A stretch of DNA of 64,000 nucleotides, taken from NCBI RefSeq assembly GCF_032854445.1, contig NC_088297.1, forward strand, positions 3,967,991 to 4,031,990, given 5' to 3'. The stretch is from Liolophura sinensis (taxonomy: Eukaryota > Mollusca > Polyplacophora > Chitonida > Chitonidae). The notes below the pieces were generated by a model that did no database searches, was not told the origin of the DNA, and worked only from the letters and a program-made list of their open reading frames with translations. Shown in pieces: positions 52,014 to 61,716 of this stretch; within the stretch, counting starts at the first letter, position 1; every line of letters starts with the position of its first letter. Position numbers and translations under genes: made by a program.

Positions 52014-52590
52014 TTCAAAAATGAGGAAAAATTTTGTTGAGGTTCCTACCTGTTCCGCACGCCAACACTGGCATACATCGCTGTCAATTTCTCGATGCTG
52101 TAAGTTGTCCCTGGAATTAAGATAGACGTCTATTTTAACCTCACGCTAAACGAATGCCGAATACATGCACTTAACTCTTATAGGCCTACGTAGCCCTGGG
52201 TGTACCTCGGCAAGTTTCAACATTGTTACCACTTGAAGAAAAAAAGATTTATACCATGTATTATATGTACTTTTTAGCAAACCCTCCAATCAGAAGTATT
52301 TAATATCATGCAATATTCCGATTTGGCCAGGAGTTGGGGGGGGGGGTCTTTCAGGGCTAATTTTTGGGATATCTTGTATGGTCCCTAATTTTAGGGCGAC
52401 TTGTCTGGGGAGTCGCAGTAGTGAAAATCACAAATTTCCGAAACTGTAACTAGGTTGTATGTATCAGTTCGTCATATTATTTGTTTTCACAACGACTGAA
52501 GCCAGGGAGAATTGTATTTCGACGTTAAATAGACAGCCACTTTCATCTCCATAAAACACGTGTCAGACCGGCTTTCAGCTCTAAAACAAA
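52014..52590. other. 5' flank of MRPS14
   Basis: Contains a CACGTG E-box at 52557-52562, 29 bp before the ATG, and AAAATGGCGGC at the start codon, which matches a YY1-type element seen in ribosomal-protein promoters. No TATA box is visible. Confidence 0.5.
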
Positions 52591-55500
52591 ATGGCGGCGG
52601 CCTTGCTGCGCCGTGCGACGGGGATCGTCAAGTCGATTGCACAAACTTGTGTAAGTTTTTCGTGCTGACTGAAAATAACAGCCAGGAAACACAATTTGAA
52701 AGCGTTCTTAAGACTAACTGGTACAGCAATTAATGAAAATAATACGGTTTTAACATGAATAGTTTGTACATAACGAGAACTATGACCACAATAACATATA
52801 GGCCTAACGCAACACAGAAAAAAGAAAGAAATAAGACAGAAGGATTAATAGTTTTCTCTAAGTTGAACTTCTACGCTTCGTCGTTCCATTAACCAGTTAA
52901 GGATATATGGTAAAATGTAATTTTGAAATGTTGGTTTTGGAAGATCTTTGGTACTGGACTAGTGGAAAGCAAAGTTCGAATCCAGCCTATGGCGGTCTTA
53001 CTGAATAAGCCCCATCAGCATGTCCGGAAAAATCATCAGAAAAATCTTCTAATTTGTGGAAAATGTGGACTGTGCCAGCAGTTGTACCTGATAAACATAT
53101 ATTCACATAATCTCAAAGCGTTGAAAACAGGAAATTATGAAAAAAATGTCAAGATTCGACGAAATAAAAATTTCCAGTTTTACATCTATGTATAGACTAC
53201 TTTGGAATATTCTGGTGTCGTCTTGCCCGAAAAACACAAAACAAACTTGGCACTGCGTAAGCTCACAAAAGCAAATATCACCAACTGGTCATTAAAAGTG
53301 TTATTTTTACCTGCACATTTTATGCAGCTCTCACTCTGTACCTATCTCCATGGGGTCGCTGTGAGTCCAAGTCCACCTCATGCTGGCTTCCTTTCCGGCC
53401 TTATATGCCAATATCTGCCAGGAACCTGTGGATGGTCGTGGGTTTCCCGCGGGCTCTGCCCGGTTTCCTCCCGCCATAATGCTGGCCGTCATCATATTAA
53501 TGAAATATTCTTGAGTACGGCATAAAACACCAATCAAATAAAAGACTAAGTGCAGCTACATCTAGCAGTATACCGGACATATTTATCCGTAGAAGTGAAG
53601 AGATATATACACAATTTACTGTACATGTACCTATCTCAACTGACGCTTACATAAATCATTGTTATTATGTGTAGGTAAAGGTTATTTTTTTCATTAACAA
53701 GAAAAAGTTTATTATCTGTGTGTATAGTTTTATATTAATTATGAAATTTAAAATTTGTTTTTTGACTAATGCATTTGTTTTGACTGCCTTTGCAGGCATT
53801 TCCCGAGTCTCTCCTTCATATGTCGCCAAACTCAGCGATGTTCGCACCAGTGGCATCTCAGCAGCGCCCCCTGATGGACTGGAGGATGATGAAGGACGAT
53901 AAAAGAAGAAAAATGACCAAGGAGTATTTCCCGCTAAGAACCAGAATCAACGCTATTCGCAAAAACACAATTTTGCCTAAAGAGATTCAGGTAGTAACAG
54001 AGAGATTCATGTAGTAACAGAGATATTCAGGTAGTAACAGAGAGATTCAGGTAGAAACAGATAGATTCAGAGAGATTCAGGTAGAAACAGAAAGTTTCAG
54101 GTAGAAACGGATAGATTCAGAGAGATTCAGGTAGAAACAGAGTTTCAGGTAGAAACAGAGTTTCAGGTAGAAACAGATAGATTCAGAGAGATTCAGGTAG
54201 AAACAGAGAGATTCAGGTAGTAAAAGAGAGATTCAGGTAGTAAGAGATATTCAGGTAGTAGCACGTGGAAATTGGCAACAGCTGCCACATCCAGTAGCAT
54301 AAGTTTCCATGTATTCTTGCACTCAGGCCTCCCATTAAGTGAATGCGCCTTGTTAAAGGAGCAGACCACATGTAAGTAAAGAATGCATTATCCCAAAGCC
54401 TTTCGGGGTGGTGGGGTTGGTGGGGGGGGCAGTGCCCTAATAGTCTCTCAACAATGCAGTCGCTGTGAGTTAAAGGTAGAGAAAGCATAAAAATGACATA
54501 AAGTTCAGATGAAAGAGTGCGAAAAAGTTATTCCTAAATGGGGTCTTCAGTATTTTTTTCTGATTTTTCCTTAAGGAGAAAAAGACACTTGAAAATAATC
54601 TTTGTATGGTGGGTATTAGAGACCACCGTTTGGCATTTATAGTCTTGTTTAATAATGTCATAGATGAGGATGTAACACAGGTTTGATAAATATTTTTGCA
54701 CTAGAATTTGTTCTTTTCAGCTAACAAATGTATTAAACCTCAATTTGGATCATATTTATATATTTAATATGTTTATAAATATTATCATAATTTAGGTTAA
54801 ATGCATATCTTTCGATATAAACAGCAAATTTACATTCAAATAAATTTATTAGACAAGCATCATATTTTCAAATACCCTTTTCTCTTGAAAAAAAATCCCC
54901 AAAAACATTAAAGATCATATTTGTAAATAAGTTTTGATGCTCTTTTGTTTGATTTTGGCATCATTTTCATGTTTTCTTCTCCTGTAAAGTCCAGCTCATG
55001 CTGGCTTCCTCTTCGGCCTAACGTGGGAAGTTTATCATCAACCTGCAGATGGTCGTGGGTTTCCCATGCTGGTTTCAAATTGTATGGTCTCTACATGATA
55101 ACTTTACTTCTTTTTAAACAGTGAATAAAATGCAACCAACGTTTAAGGTTCGACTTTTTTTGATAATATTGAACTAGGTGAAGCACAGTGATGTCTTTTT
55201 CAGATGTCTGTTTAAAACCTGTGATGTCACAGTATTTCAGCCTGTTCAGTATGGCCCAGATACAACTCTGTAATAGTCTGTAAAACTCTGAAAACCTTGT
55301 TTGAAACCTGCTTGAAATGGCTTTTCAACTGGTGCATACTTTATTTGAGGTTGGTCTCTTTCTTTCAAAAGAGAGTGTGACCGACTGACTGATATGAACA
55401 TCTTTGAGCCTCACCGGCCCGGATAGCACAGTTGGTAGAGCGTCCGCTTTGGGAGAGTAGATCCAGGGTCAATAATGGGTCGGGTCACACCTAAGACTTT

Positions 55501-56180
55501 AAAAGAGGAAGTTGTAACTTCCTCGCTTGGCGTTCAGCATGAAGGTGATAGTGCAACGACTGGTTGACCAGTATCAGTATAATGGCTCGGGCGTGGCAAC
55601 TGATATGCCTTCGGTAAGGCGTCTCAGTGAAGCAGTACTAGATAAAAGAGCGGTGGAAATCGGATCCGTCCTGCAACAAGGAGGCACATTACACGTACAT
55701 GCACCCTAAGGATTCCTTCGTTATCATATGACTGAAAAATTGTTAAGTACGACGTTAAACCTCAAGCACTCACTCACTCACTCATTCTTTGAGCCTCTTA
55801 GTTGGAGCTGAAAACATGATCTTCATTTACCAGATTAGAGACTCATCCTCCAATGTTGAGGACATAGGTCCAACTGTATTGTATTCTCTCCCTCTACAGT
55901 TTGCAGCAGAGGATTAAACAGTAATTTATGATGGGTTCCAAGAGTAGAAAATCAGTTTTTCTGAATTTTATGAGTAACTTTAGCTTCTCTGTTTCAGGAG
56001 TTGGCAGACCAGGAGATTGCCTCCCTTCCTCGCGACAGCTCCTATGTGAGAATTCGTAACAGGTGTGTGATCACTGCGCGACCTCGTGGGGTATTGCGAC
56101 GCTGGAGACTTAGTCGAATTGTGTGGCGCCACCTAGCAGATTATAATAAACTCTCTGGAGTTACTCGCTCCTGTTGGTGA
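52591..56180 (+). CDS. MRPS14: Mitochondrial small-subunit ribosomal protein uS14m
   Basis: Structural protein of the mitochondrial 28S subunit. Three exons: 52591-52650 ([20 protein letters not shown], donor GTAAGT), 53796-53990 (acceptor TTTGCAG, donor GTAGTA), 55998-56180 (acceptor CTGTTTCAG, stop TGA). All junctions are phase 0; the product is 145 aa, slightly longer than vertebrate MRPS14. Exon 1 gives a basic, Arg-containing presequence. Exon 2 has [13 protein letters not shown] and [14 protein letters not shown]; exon 3 has the family signature [15 protein letters not shown] and [19 protein letters not shown], ending in Trp. No zinc-binding CxxC pair, as in other mitochondrial S14. The exon-2 donor is the first member of a ~20-bp tandem repeat, and a second degenerate repeat starts in the last codons. 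SINEs occupy both introns. Confidence 0.97.
53350..53541 (+). mobile_element. SINE family B, 5'-truncated, MRPS14 intron 1
   Basis: GGTCGCTGTGAGTCCAAGTC, CATGCTGGCTTCCTTTCCGG, GGGCTCTGCCCGGTTTCCTC and tail CACCAATCAAATAAAA. Confidence 0.92.
53979..54260 (+). repeat. ~20-bp minisatellite spanning the MRPS14 exon-2 splice donor
   Basis: Unit AGAGATTCAGGTAGTAACAG, 20 bp, with 10-bp (ATAGATTCAG) and 16-bp variants, about 13-14 copies. The first unit contains the real exon end GATTCAG and donor GTAGTAAC at 53991, so nearly every unit is a copy of the donor site. Confidence 0.9.
54428..54478 (+). mobile_element. SINE family B, small fragment
   Basis: GTCTCTCAACAATGCAGTCG followed by CTGTGAGTT; degenerate head portion. 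Confidence 0.55.
54987..55066 (+). mobile_element. SINE family B, middle fragment
   Basis: AGTCCAGCTCATGCTGGCTT, CCTCTTCGGCC, CCTGCAGATGGTCGTGGGTT. Could be the continuation of 54428-54478 after an insertion. Confidence 0.7.
55417..55788 (+). mobile_element. SINE family A, full length, MRPS14 intron 2
   Basis: Head GATAGCACAGTTGGTAGAGC, body GACTGGTTGACCAGTATC, GTGAAGCAGTACTAGATAAA, GGAGGCACATTACACGTACA, and tail GACGTTAAACCTCAAGCACT with CACTCACTCACTC. About 200 bp upstream of the exon-3 acceptor. Confidence 0.95.
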
Positions 56181-56570
56181 TGGCACATGGGGTGTGATAT
56201 CTCTCTGGAGTTATCTGATCTTGCTGGTGATCAGAAACATAATACTGTGATATCATTGGAGTTTATTGCCCTTGTTTGAGGAATTACACAGGCAGTGTTG
56301 TACCTCTATGGAGTGGAGTGCCTCTGTTCATGTGACAGTGTGATATCAGGCTGGAGGTGTCTGCACTTGAACAGCTGTGGCTGAAGTTGTCTACCCTTGC
56401 TAGTCTGACTTACACATACACACACAGTGATATCCTCTTGAGTTTGTGTGGGGTGATATATAGCAAAAGAGAATTATCTGCCCTTGTAGGTGACCGGATG
56501 CATGGATATCTGTTAGAGTTATCTGCCTTCTTAATGATTAGACGCAAGACAGTGACATCAGATGCCAGTA
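56148..56570 (+). repeat. Degenerate ~50-bp tandem repeat from the MRPS14 stop region into the 3'UTR
   Basis: Recurring order CTCTCTGGAGTTA, (T)CTG, C(C)TTGCTGGTGAT, ACA...GTGTGATATC. The first unit overlaps the last coding residues and stop (CTCTCTGGAGTTACTCGCTC, TGTTGGTGA); the second at about 56201 reads CTCTCTGGAGTTATCTGATC, TTGCTGGTGATC. Weaker units continue to about 56570. Confidence 0.75.
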
Positions 56571-56591
56571 AAGACGGTTTTGTTGTTAGGA

Positions 56592-56597
56592 AATAAA
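56592..56597 (+). promoter_or_regulatory. MRPS14: Candidate poly(A) signal of MRPS14
   Basis: AATAAA 412 bp after the stop, just past the degenerate repeat. Confidence 0.5.
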
Positions 56598-56867
56598 ATC
56601 CATCAAGGGAACAGAAATACATGTGAGACCAGAGCACTGGCCTTAGTCTCAGAGAATGTTGAATGTCTTGTGAATCGTTATAAAGTTCCGAATACAACAA
56701 CAACATTGATATTTTGTGTTTATCAGGTGAGCTGACTCTAAAGAAAACAAAAATGGAATTAAAAAAATGACTGAAAATCTACCTTTTATATTTTGTCCTA
56801 TCTTGAGGGTTTTTATGAATTTCCTGTGTTCCAAGGCTTTCTGATCAGGAAAATATGTCTTTCAACA

Positions 56868-56924
56868 GTAAATATTTTTGAGTACGGCATATAATATCAG
56901 TCAAACAATCAAATAAATAAATTC
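56868..56924 (+). mobile_element. SINE family B tail
   Basis: ATATTTTTGAGTACGGCATA then CAAATAAATAAATT. Confidence 0.7.
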
Positions 56925-57139
56925 AACAGTAAAAATTTGCTGGGATTGTCGAAATGTAGGGCCATGGTGACAATAAGCTGTCTGCAATGCTTGTTTGGCC
57001 AAGGCTGTCTGAAGGTCACCAGTGCGACCTGCATATCTGCATGTCACATGGTGTGAAAGTTCTCCAGAAACTTGCCAAAGTTTGGTGGTTTACCACAAGC
57101 GCTCTAATTTCCTTCACCCTTAAAACAGACAGTCATCCA

Positions 57140-57197
57140 TCGTGTAAATGAAAAAGTCTCGAGCACGGCATAAATAAAATAATGCAATAAATAAATT
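57140..57197 (+). mobile_element. SINE family B tail
   Basis: GTCTCGAGCACGGCATAAAT then GCAATAAATAAATT. Confidence 0.6.
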
Positions 57198-57227
57198 CAA
57201 CAGTGTTGATAATCGAAATAGACCTAC

Positions 57228-57548
57228 AATGTTAAACCCCAAGCACTCGCTCACCCAAAATATACCGACGTTAAAACCCCAAGCACTCGCTCAAAAGATA
57301 CTTATGACGTTAAACCCTAAGCACTCGCTCACTCAAAATATACCTACAATGTTAAACCCCAAGCACTCACTCACCCAAAACATATAGACGTTAAAACCCC
57401 AAGCACTCGCTCACTCAAAATATACCTATTACATTAAACCCCAAACACTCTCTCACTCAAAATATACCTACGACATTAAACTCCAAGCACACATTCACTC
57501 AAAATATACCTATGGCGTTAACCCCAAGCACTCGCTCACTCACTCAAA
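57228..57548 (+). repeat. Minisatellite derived from a SINE family A tail
   Basis: About eight units of roughly 36-45 bp, each containing GTTAAACCCCAAGCACTCGC followed by TCACTCAAAATATACCTA. The TTAAACCCCAAGCACTCACT sequence is the 3' end of family A SINEs elsewhere in the window. Confidence 0.9.
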
Positions 57549-57569
57549 GTGTACCAATGATCACACAAG

Positions 57570-57683
57570 AATTCCAGAGGTCTGTCTGGCTTCTTCCATC
57601 CATAAGCTGGCTGTTGTTGTTTAACTGAAATGTTATGAGTACAGCTTAAGGCACCAATCAAATAAATGAAATAATAAAAAAAA
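57570..57683 (+). mobile_element. SINE family B, degenerate 3' part
   Basis: GTCTGTCTGGCTTCTTCCAT, TGAAATGTTATGAGTACAGC, CACCAATCAAATAAATGAAA. Confidence 0.65.
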
Positions 57684-57849
57684 AGTAAACGTACTGTAGA
57701 GGGGACAATGGTGCAGCAGTTCTTCAAATACAGCATTGAATGTGAAATAACAAAAAAAAAAAACTAAAAAAAAAATTGACTTTTTTTTTACTGGTAAGAG
57801 TGACGAAACATTTTAAAACTCTTACATAATACGATTCTATAGGTTCTGT

Positions 57850-57966
57850 TTGTGTTTTATGCCACACTCAAGAATATTTCACTTTTGCGACGACAGCCGG
57901 TATTCTGGTTGGAAGAAACCTGGCAGAGTGCGTGGAATACCCATGTCTGCTGTAGATACAGTGGCA
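57850..57966 (-). mobile_element. SINE family B, degenerate 3' part
   Basis: TGTTTTATGCCACACTCAAG, AATATTTCACTTTTGCGACG and GAAACCTGGCAGAG in reverse orientation. Confidence 0.7.
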
Positions 57967-59400
57967 GGGCCTCAAAGTGAACGGACAGACTGGATTGAGG
58001 GATGGATAACCCTTGTGCTATAATACAACCTGCAATATGTGTGTAACAAAAACAACAAAGAAAACCAGTCAACATGTTTGAGAGATTTTTACTACAGCCA
58101 TTTGATCAGTTTTATGTGTGGTTTCCATTTATCACAGAGTAGGGCTACAATCGTGAGCATCAGGGGAGGTAACTCTTCCCACCAGCAATATGAAACGTCA
58201 TGAAAAACAAAATGTGAACAAATGTACATCCAAGGGAATAAATGTTTACATCTGGAGTTTAAGTTAAGTGGAGTTAAGTATATGTCAAAGTATGTAACAA
58301 TCATGACATTTAGTATCAAAATTCTTTCCGCTCTAAATTCACTGCACCAATCTTCCTGTGTTTAAACTGAACGGCCAAACCAGTGCTTTCAACTTCCATA
58401 AAAATTTCTTATCCACAGGCTTCTCCTAATATTGTACAGGCTTGTGGAAGGTTTCTTTGCGATTATAGTATTTTCAATATAAATTTTGAGAATCATCCAA
58501 TGTAACATTGTACCATGACTGAAAATGTCCTTTGCTTGGATGTGTTTTTTTTTTAGTTGTTGTTGCTTTTTTGTTTTTCTTTTTTTATCCAGAACATGGT
58601 GAAGTCATAATGGTCCCTGACATTCATATTCAGCCAACTGTTTATGTTTTCTGACAAGTCTGACGTCACAATGCTTGAAAATTCAACAGGAACATGCCAT
58701 GGAGTTTGAGTAAATGATTTCTGACCATACAAAAGCTTACACGAATTAAAAAAAAACAAAAAAAAATAACACAATCATCACCATGTATTTACTCATGGAA
58801 TTTCACTATCAGAAGAAAAACAGCTGCAGTTCACTTTAAGTGTTACACAAATTAGAGAGAGTTTGCGGATGACGAGGGCTAAATCGAAGCCATTTTAGCA
58901 TGGGCTGGTATCGCAATTTTGTTCCACCATAGCCGACAAATGTACAGCATCGCATGCAAACGCTCTGAAGAAGGCAAAAGTCCATAACTACACCCCTCAT
59001 CTACAGACTGCTTCACCAAATAGCAGACACGTACAATTCTACAGAAATCCATGAAATGGGAGTTTACAGGCGTACATTCCTTCACGTGCCACTGTGAAAT
59101 GTTATGTACTGGACTGGTTTGTGGGCACACGCTACAGCTAGTTACAGATGTAAGAATACTTGTACATCTGAAGGCCAAACAAAAAAATAAAATGGTTTTC
59201 TGGCTGAAAATCATGTTTGTTCAAGATTTGAATCAGGTTTCAAGTCAAAAAACATACTGTATTTCACCTAGCATGTAAAAAATGTACTTTAAGAAACATA
59301 TAAAGGCTTTAAAATGATCGTACGATAAAGTGTGTGTGTAATCTAGAACAAGATCAGTATGCTCGTGTTGTTTTGTTACCATGTTGAATCTACATTCATG
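57967..59400. other. non-coding, no gene seen
   Basis: AT-rich sequence between MRPS14 and the membrane-protein gene. No supported ORF or repeat. Confidence 0.5.
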
Positions 59401-59419
59401 TATGGAGAGCTAGCTACTG

Positions 59420-59756
59420 TATTTTATTTCATTTAACTTCTGATTGTGACTAAGTCTTTTATTTCACCTAACTTCTGTTTGTGACTAGGTCACTTATTTT
59501 TTATTTTATTTCACCTAACTTCTGTTTGCGACTAAGTCATTTATTTTTCATTTTATTTCACCTAACTTCTGTTTGTGACCAAGTCACTTATTTCACCTAA
59601 CTTCTATTTGCGACTAAGTCATTTATTACACCTAACTTCTGTTTGTGACTAAGTCACTTATTTTTCATTTTATTTCACCTAACTTCTGTCTGTGACTAAG
59701 TCATTTATTTGACCTAACTTTTGTTTGTGACTAAGTCACTTATTTTTTCTTTGTCT
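59420..59756. repeat. 35/48-bp minisatellite
   Basis: About eight units of ATTTCACCTAACTTCTGTTT followed by GTGACTAAGTCACTTATTT. Some units carry an extra ~13 bp TTTTCATTTTATT. Each unit includes the near-palindrome GTGACTAAGTCAC. Confidence 0.9.
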
Positions 59757-61496
59757 TATTCTGAGAGGTCTATTGATTGTAGAAATCTGTCATGAGGTAT
59801 GTTTGTAAGGTAGGATGATAAACAGCTGGGAAAATGTACGTCTCAGCAGCAAAAGTACATGTAAAAATTACTGATCTCTGCCTCTTAAAAATGCACCCTT
59901 GGGGGTTGTGGGGGGGGGAGGGCAAATAAAGTAGGTGCCGTCATTATTTAAATATACATATAAGCTTAACAGAGTTGAATGTTTTTTGTTGTTCCACATC
60001 ATACTCAAGAATTGGAACAGTTAGATGACAGAGGGTTATCAAAAAATCTTACATGTAAACATAAAATATTGCACAGGAATGGTTCAAAATGGTTCATGTG
60101 GATATTTAATTGTTATCAACAACCAGATTCTAGGGCAATTAGCATAATACAGCAACAAAGTAAATTCACAAAAAAACTGATACAAAGGTGAAAGTTCACT
60201 CTTTTTTTGCCAGGACAAGATACTTGTAAAAATTACAAAAGTACAGTCCTGGGTAAATTTACATCTCTGATCTCAAAAGTTGTTCCCAGCAACTTTCACA
60301 ATTAGTGAACTTACCTCGGTAGAAAAATTGTAAAAAACTAAATAAAACTATTTTCAAGGACAGTGTTTAATGGTATTCATTTTACATACACTTCCTTTTA
60401 GCGTCCATTCTCTTTGCCTAAAATAATTCAGACGTAAACTGAGTGGTTTGTTGCTCATTGCAGATTTGTGACGGCGTTTTGTGTGCGAACTTGTAATGTA
60501 TTACTGACTCATCCATTGCAAGAGGACCACGTTCAATCCAGTTTGGAGCTGAGCTGTTAATGATAAAGCTAACCCCAAGACTCACTTGTGGCCAATGGCA
60601 GTTGGGAATCCTAAATATATACAGAATCAAATTAACCCAATGCAGCGTTGCGCTGCGCTTGATCTAGGCGTTTATCGAGTTGTTTAGGAGACATAAATCT
60701 TAACACACTATCAAGTCTTATTCTTCAGTATGTAACAAATGGCACTGAATTTCATAATACATGTGCCTAGCTTAAACAAGTTGGAGGACAGCACAAATCA
60801 CCTACATATGCGTGTATGGCCACAAGCTGGCCTTTATACCACATGCTTAAAATACATATCTATGCATACAACTGAAATGTGCTTTCTGCTCCTCCACTTA
60901 CTCCCTTCAGCTTGCTTCATGAAAAATGATTTCATTTCATTTTATTTATTACCATAAAAAAGATAGCACATATTTCTGTACCTGGGATAAACACTGTTTG
61001 GGCAAGAAAAAACAGGGCATGGCCTAAACTTATGGCAAATATGATAGCACCGTTATGTACAGACATCTTTATACACAAGAAATTGGGACATAGAGACCGT
61101 AATATACAGACATATGGAGACCAGATATTTCTTAAATACATGTACAAACATGTGGAGAACAGACATTTCTTAAATACATGTACAGGCTTATGGGATATAG
61201 ACATCTTTATATACACAACATTACTTACACCAGTAATGCAAAACAAAGTCTGAACATGAAAAAGAGAGTCACATCATAAAGACCGAAAGAAAATGACCAA
61301 AAAAAAAATAACAAAAAAAAAAAAACAGAAAAGTTAATAAACCAACTATGGCTACACATCAGTGAGATGAGATACAAAGATGACAATAAAAAAAAAAAAC
61401 AAAATAAAAATAAAAACAAGATGAAGTAGTGAGAACATGTTCAAAATTCAACAAAATTTATTTGGTTTGGAGCAACTGAGACAAAGTGAGCAACAT
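59757..61496. other. non-coding; distal 3' flank of the membrane-protein gene
   Basis: Short direct repeats at about 61060-61215 (ATTTCTTAAATACATGTACA twice, AGACATCTTTATA twice) and A-rich tracts at 61298-61400. No supported ORF. Confidence 0.5.
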
Positions 61497-61650
61497 TTAT
61501 TTGTTTATTTATTTGATTGGTGTTTTACGCTGTACTCAAGAATATTTCACTTATACGATGTCGGCCAGCATTATGGTGGGTGGAAACCGGGCACAGCCCG
61601 GGGGAAACCCACGACCATCCGCAGGTTGCTGGCAGACCTTCAAAGTGAGT
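61497..61650 (-). mobile_element. SINE family B, 3' part, in the 3' region of the membrane-protein gene
   Basis: TTTATTTATTTGATTGGTGT, CTCAAGAATATTTCACTTAT, GGCCAGCATTATGGTGGGTG, CCACGACCATCCGCAGG. It lies in gene orientation 67 bp past the stop, so its AATAAATAAA tail offers poly(A) signals. Confidence 0.93.
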
Positions 61651-61716
61651 AACAGGTACAGGGAAGCCATGTTGTGATCGTATACTCTACAATACGGCAA
61701 ATGAAAATCAACTGTT

